Of a DNA stretch of 64,000 bases, positions 60,362-64,000 are shown piece by piece (the stretch's first letter is position 1; each line of letters opens with the position of its first letter). This stretch comes from Saccharopolyspora gloriosae. Lineage in GTDB: Bacteria > Actinomycetota > Actinomycetes > Mycobacteriales > Pseudonocardiaceae. Made by a program: the position numbers and the translations under genes. The stretch spans positions 2,791,501 through 2,855,500 of the forward strand of contig NZ_JACHIV010000001.1 in the NCBI RefSeq assembly GCF_014203325.1. The letters run 5' to 3'. The notes beneath the pieces were generated by a model. It was not told the origin of the DNA. It ran no database searches and saw nothing but the letters and a program-made list of their open reading frames with translations.

Positions 60362-61336
60362 TCAGCCGGTGAGGTGGTCCCACAGTTCGTCTTCGGTTGC
60401 GGTGGCGGTTGTGCGGCCGAGCCAGGTGGACCAGGCGCGTTCCGTGCCGTGCTCGTCGCGCCAGGCCCACAGCTTGCGGGTGACGTGGTGCAGCGAGTGC
60501 TCCCGGGTCACGCCCATCGCGCCGTGCAGCTGGTGCGCGCCGCGCGCGATCGAGGTCGCCGCCCGCGCCGCGCGGATCTTCGCCGCCGCGGTCGCGGGGC
60601 GTGCTCGGGTCGGATCGTCGGTGTGGGCGGCGCAGGCCCGGTCCAGCGCCGCCTGGGCGGACACGAGCTCGGCGCGCATCCCGGCGAGCGACTGCGCGAC
60701 CGCCTTCAGCGCGATCAGCGGGCGGCCGAACTGCTCGCGCCGCGTCACGTGCAGGCGGGTGATCTCGTGCGCTCCCCGCGCCGCCCCGCTGATCGCGGCG
60801 GCGTTGAGCAGCGCGGCGCGGTCCACCGACGCTGAACGGGAGGGTGCGTCCGGCAGCGGGGTGCGGGCGTCGGCGCCCACCACGACGGTGTCCCTCGGTT
60901 CCGCGGCGAGGTTCGTGCCGCAGAAGACGCGCGCGGTGGCCAGGTCGGCCAGGTACGGCGCACCGGTGCGCGGCCACACGACCAGGTTCCGCGCGTGCCG
61001 CGCCCAGGCGGCGCCGCGCGGCACGCCGGTGTCGTCCTCCCACGCGGGCAGCACCAGCCCCGGCAGGTCCGGGCGCCCGGCGGCGGCCACCGCCCAGCGG
61101 GCGAGCGCGGCCTCCGCCAGCGGCGCGCTCAGCCCGTGCTCGGCCACCGCGCCGACCAGCGCCAGCAGGTCCGCGAGGCGCCCGCCCGCGCCGCCGGAGC
61201 TCTCCGGGATCGACACCAGCGGCCACTCCAGTTCGGCCATCGTCGCCCACACCTCGGGCAGTCGATCACCGGCGTCCTGCGGGGTGGCGGAGCCGAGCAC
61301 GTCGGCGGCGACCTCCGCGAGCAGCGCGTCGTTCAC
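60362..61336 (-). CDS. Acyl-CoA dehydrogenase, small partner subunit
   Basis: A 324-residue acyl-CoA dehydrogenase-like protein: LVSIPESSGGAGGRLADLLAL, HVTRREQFGRPLIALKAVAQSLAGM (in pieces) and LHGAMGVTREHSLHHVTRKLWAW. It is the counterpart of the small subunits at 9029 and 55929. GTG 61336 overlaps the stop of the large partner by 4 bp, and it is the last gene of a coupled four-gene minus-strand operon. Confidence 0.9.
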   Translation of the reverse strand: MNDALLAEVAADVLGSATPQDAGDRLPEVWATMAELEWPLVSIPESSGGAGGRLADLLALVGAVAEHGLSAPLAEAALARWAVAAAGRPDLPGLVLPAWEDDTGVPRGAAWARHARNLVVWPRTGAPYLADLATARVFCGTNLAAEPRDTVVVGADARTPLPDAPSRSASVDRAALLNAAAISGAARGAHEITRLHVTRREQFGRPLIALKAVAQSLAGMRAELVSAQAALDRACAAHTDDPTRARPATAAAKIRAARAATSIARGAHQLHGAMGVTREHSLHHVTRKLWAWRDEHGTERAWSTWLGRTTATATEDELWDHLTG

Positions 61337-62427
61337 AGCGCCTCCTGCTTGGCGAGGATGGACAGCAGCACCTCGGAGGAGCCGCCGCGGATGCTGAACC
61401 CCGGCGCGGCGAGGATCGCCTCGCCCAGCGGGTCGTCCGGTGCGAGCACCCCGGGAACCGCCGCGCCGCGCGCGAATTCGAGCACGTCGCGTTCGAACTC
61501 GGTGCCCAGGTACTTGAGCGTCGCGGCCTCCCGGATCGGCGAGGTGCCGGTGTCGAGCGCTTCGGCGACTCGCACGCACATCGCCCGCAGCGTGCCCAGC
61601 CGGGCGACGAGCTCGCCGAGCTCCACCAGCAGGCCCTCGTCCCACTCGGCATTCGCGGTGAGCAGCCCGGCGAGCACCGGATACGTCGAGAGCACCCGCT
61701 CCGGCCCGCCGCGCTCGTGGGCGAGCTGCTCGGTGACCTGCCGCCAGCCCTGGCCCGCCACGCCGATGACCCGGCCGGCGGGCACGAACACGTCCTCGAA
61801 CACCACCTCGTTGAAGTGGTGCGAACCCGCCATGTCCACGATCGGCGTGACGGTGATGCCCGGTGAGTCCATGTCCACCAGGAACTCGGTGAGGCCGTCG
61901 TGCTTGCGCTCGGTGCGCTCCGTGCGCGCGAGCAGGTAGGAGTGCGTGGCGCGGTGCGCGTGGCTCGTCCAGATCTTGCGGCCGTCGACCCGCCAGCCGC
62001 CCGCGGTGGGCCGGGCGGTGGTGCGCACGGCGGCGAGGTCGGAACCGGCCTCGGGTTCGCTCATGCCCAGGCAGAGCACGTGATCGCCGGAGGCGATGCC
62101 GGGCAGGATCTCCCGCTGCAGCTCGGGCGTCCCGTGCCGCAGGATCGACGGGCCGATCTGGCGGTCACCGATCCAGTGCGCCGCGACCGGTGCCCCGGCC
62201 CGCAGCAGCTCCTCGGTGACGACCAATCGGTCCACATTGGACCGCTCGGCGCCGCCGACGCGGCGCGGCCACGTCATGCCGATCCAGCCGTGCCGGGCCA
62301 GCTCTCGGGAGAATTCCAGGTCGAACGAGCGCAACCACGCGTCCGCGCGCGGCCGGTAACGTCCCTCGTCCCGCCGGCTGCGGCACAGGTCGCGCACCTG
62401 ACGGCGCAGTTCGGTGCGTTCGGTCAT
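61333..62427 (-). CDS. Acyl-CoA dehydrogenase, large partner subunit
   Basis: A 364-residue dehydrogenase with HGWIGMTWPRRVGGAERS, LGMSEPEAGSDLAAVRT, DGRKIWTSHAHRA and C-terminal GGSSEVLLSILAKQE, where the usual GT(T/N)-NI-Q segment is replaced by GGSSEV. Its ATG overlaps the transporter stop by 4 bp. With the gene at 60362 it should form a heteromeric enzyme acting on the CoA ester made by the ligase at the start of the operon. Confidence 0.92.
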   Translation of the reverse strand: MTERTELRRQVRDLCRSRRDEGRYRPRADAWLRSFDLEFSRELARHGWIGMTWPRRVGGAERSNVDRLVVTEELLRAGAPVAAHWIGDRQIGPSILRHGTPELQREILPGIASGDHVLCLGMSEPEAGSDLAAVRTTARPTAGGWRVDGRKIWTSHAHRATHSYLLARTERTERKHDGLTEFLVDMDSPGITVTPIVDMAGSHHFNEVVFEDVFVPAGRVIGVAGQGWRQVTEQLAHERGGPERVLSTYPVLAGLLTANAEWDEGLLVELGELVARLGTLRAMCVRVAEALDTGTSPIREAATLKYLGTEFERDVLEFARGAAVPGVLAPDDPLGEAILAAPGFSIRGGSSEVLLSILAKQEAL

Positions 62428-63740
62428 GCCACCCGCTCCTCGTCCGCGTCGAGTTCGGTCCTGCTCAGCGCCGCGGTCCGCGTCTCGGGCATCGCCAGGT
62501 ACACGACGAGCGAGAACAGCGCGCATCCCGAGACGTAGAAGAAGAAGTAGTGCTCGTGGCCCGCGTCGCGGAACGCCAGCGCGATGTACTCGGCGGTGCC
62601 GCCGAACAGCGCCTGCGCCAGCGAATACGGGATCGCCACGCCGACCGTGCGCACGCTGGTGGGGAACAGCTCCGCCTTCACGCACGCGTTCACCGAGGAG
62701 TAGCCGCACACGACGGTCAGCGCCAGCATCGTCAGCGCCAGCGCGACACCGACCGACGGCCAGCGCTGCATCGCGGTGAGGATCGGATAGGTGCCCAGCG
62801 TGGTGCCGACGCCGAAGAAGATCAGCACCGGCCGGCGCCCGACCCGGTCCGACAGCGCCCCGCCCACCGGCAGCAGCACGGTGAACAGGCACAGCGCGCA
62901 GAACATCACCAGCGTCGCGTCCGATTTGGACAGACCGACGGAGTTCGCCAGGTACTTCGTCAGGTAGGTCGTGTAGGTGTAGAACGCGACGCTGCCGCCG
63001 ATGGTCAGCGCGAACACCAGCAGCGCCGCCCGCCGGTGCCGCCACACCTCCCGCATCGTGCCGCGCCGTTCGGTGTCGTCGTGCGCCGCTTCCTCCCGGT
63101 AGGCGTCGGTCTCGTGCAGGCCGCGGCGCAGGTAGAACACCACGACCGCGGCGACCGCCCCGATGATGAACGGGATCCGCCAGCCCCACGCCGTCAGCTC
63201 CGCCTCGGTCAGCGTCGCCTGCAGCACCATGAGCACGGCCAGCCCCAGCAGCTGGCCCAGCGTCACCGACACGTACTGGAAGCTGGAACCGAGCCCGCGA
63301 TGCCCGCGAAGCGAGGCCTCCGTGAGGTAGGAGGCGCTGGCCGCGTACTCGCCGCCGACGCTCAGGCCCTGCAGCACGCGGGCGACGAGCAGGACGACGG
63401 CGCCGAGGTATCCGGCGCGGTCGTGGGTGGGCGCGACGGCGATCATCAGCGCGCTCACCGACATCATGCTCACCGACAAGGTGAGCCCGAACTTCCGGCC
63501 TCGCCGGTCGGCGACTCGGCCCAGCAGCCACCCGCCGAGCGGGCGGGCCAGGAAACCGACCGCGAACACCGCCGCCGTGTTCATCAACTGCGCCGTCGCG
63601 TCGCCCTCCGGGAAGAACCGCCCGGCGAAGTACAGCGCGAAGCTGGCGTAGACGAACCAGTCGTACCACTCGACCAGGTTGCCGATCGAGCCGCCGATCA
63701 CCGCCCGCACGTGGGGTCGTCGTTGCTGTTTCGTGCTCAT
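62424..63740 (-). CDS. MHS-family (MFS) carboxylate transporter
   Basis: A 438-residue, twelve-helix permease. The N-terminal IGNLVEWYDWFVYAS and GGWLLGRVADRRGRKFGL (loop 2-3 motif) and ARVLQGLSVGGEYAAS are characteristic of metabolite:H+ symporters such as KgtP and ShiA. It probably imports the organic acid that the island degrades. ATG 63740 overlaps the upstream ligase stop by 4 bp; an open frame upstream is ignored. Confidence 0.93.
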   Translation of the reverse strand: MSTKQQRRPHVRAVIGGSIGNLVEWYDWFVYASFALYFAGRFFPEGDATAQLMNTAAVFAVGFLARPLGGWLLGRVADRRGRKFGLTLSVSMMSVSALMIAVAPTHDRAGYLGAVVLLVARVLQGLSVGGEYAASASYLTEASLRGHRGLGSSFQYVSVTLGQLLGLAVLMVLQATLTEAELTAWGWRIPFIIGAVAAVVVFYLRRGLHETDAYREEAAHDDTERRGTMREVWRHRRAALLVFALTIGGSVAFYTYTTYLTKYLANSVGLSKSDATLVMFCALCLFTVLLPVGGALSDRVGRRPVLIFFGVGTTLGTYPILTAMQRWPSVGVALALTMLALTVVCGYSSVNACVKAELFPTSVRTVGVAIPYSLAQALFGGTAEYIALAFRDAGHEHYFFFYVSGCALFSLVVYLAMPETRTAALSRTELDADEERVA

Positions 63741-64000
63741 CCGCGGTCCTTCGGCGTGCCGGTGAGCAGCAGGTCCACCGCGGTGGCGCCCTCGGTGTGC
63801 ACGATCAGCGGGTTGATCTCCAATTCGGCGAAGCGGTCGCCCCACACGGCCGCGGCCTGCGAGAGCGCCGCGATCGCCGCCGCCGCCGCCCGCAGGTCGA
63901 CGGGCGGGCTACCCCGGAAGCCGGTGAGCAGCGGAGCCCCGCGCAACGCGCGCAGCATCCGCTCGGCACCCGCCACGTCGACCGGCGCGAGCGCGGTGAC
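63737..64000 (-). CDS. ATP-grasp acyl-CoA synthetase (ADP-forming type), C-terminal fragment
   Basis: The last 87 or so residues of a gene that begins beyond the window. LLTGFRGSPPVDL and FAELEINPLIVHTEGATAVDLLLT form the end of the ATP-grasp domain of acetate--CoA ligase (ADP-forming)/acyl-CoA synthetase proteins. It is the first visible gene of the coupled operon with the transporter and two dehydrogenase subunits, and would supply the CoA ester. Confidence 0.85.
   Translation of the reverse strand, partial: VTALAPVDVAGAERMLRALRGAPLLTGFRGSPPVDLRAAAAAIAALSQAAAVWGDRFAELEINPLIVHTEGATAVDLLLTGTPKDRG

Overview
The window is very GC-rich, densely coding DNA with GTG and TTG starts, ATGA or GTGA gene overlaps, many TetR-family regulators and a large set of acyl-CoA enzymes. 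The presence of KstR, the igr-type steroid operon, a PptT/PptH pair and a macrolide-type glycosyltransferase points to an actinomycete of the Pseudonocardiaceae (Saccharopolyspora/Amycolatopsis-like). This is inferred from gene content; there is no rRNA or other species marker in the window.

Layout. 0-14 kb is a sterol side-chain degradation region: the end of a thiolase, a metallo-beta-lactamase-fold hydrolase, the repressor kstR, a four-gene glycosyltransferase/methyltransferase/alpha-toroid/methyltransferase group, a fused acyl-CoA dehydrogenase of FadE34 type, and the operon fadE28-fadE29-chsH2-chsH1-ltp2, which removes the last propionyl unit of the side chain. Three KstR-like operators (near 2545, 6686 and 8987) tie it together and bracket the glyco/methyl group. 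14-20 kb holds a serine peptidase, a small-molecule kinase-like protein, the 4'-phosphopantetheinyl transferase/hydrolase pair and an unknown membrane protein. 20-27 kb is an organosulfur uptake and oxidation operon (ABC transporter, SsuD-like monooxygenase, class II aldolase, lipoprotein, a hydrolase-Rrf2 fusion, cupin) behind an apparently leaderless cysteine-type leader peptide. 27-35 kb has a GT87 membrane glycosyltransferase and glutamate synthase gltBD. 35-43 kb has small regulator/target pairs (macrolide glycosyltransferase with TetR and DUF308 protein; TetR with oxidoreductase; aldo/keto reductase with TetR) and a chitin-type LPMO. 42.6-45.1 kb is a dnaK-grpE pair without dnaJ.

46-64 kb is an acyl-CoA catabolic island: three AMP-forming CoA ligases, two enoyl-CoA hydratases, a short-chain dehydrogenase, a thiolase, a thioesterase, two split acyl-CoA dehydrogenase pairs, an MHS-type transporter and the end of an ADP-forming ligase. 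Together these supply every step of a beta-oxidation spiral for an imported acid that I cannot identify. Five copies of a 16-bp palindrome (CAGTCA-N4-TGACTG) lie in front of its transcription units and of a TetR gene inside it, which suggests a local regulon.

Two families of non-coding palindromic repeats stand out. One is a roughly 155-185 bp multi-hairpin element in four copies, whose main stem varies by compensatory changes. The other is an array of five 47-nt hairpins at 50.3-50.7 kb.
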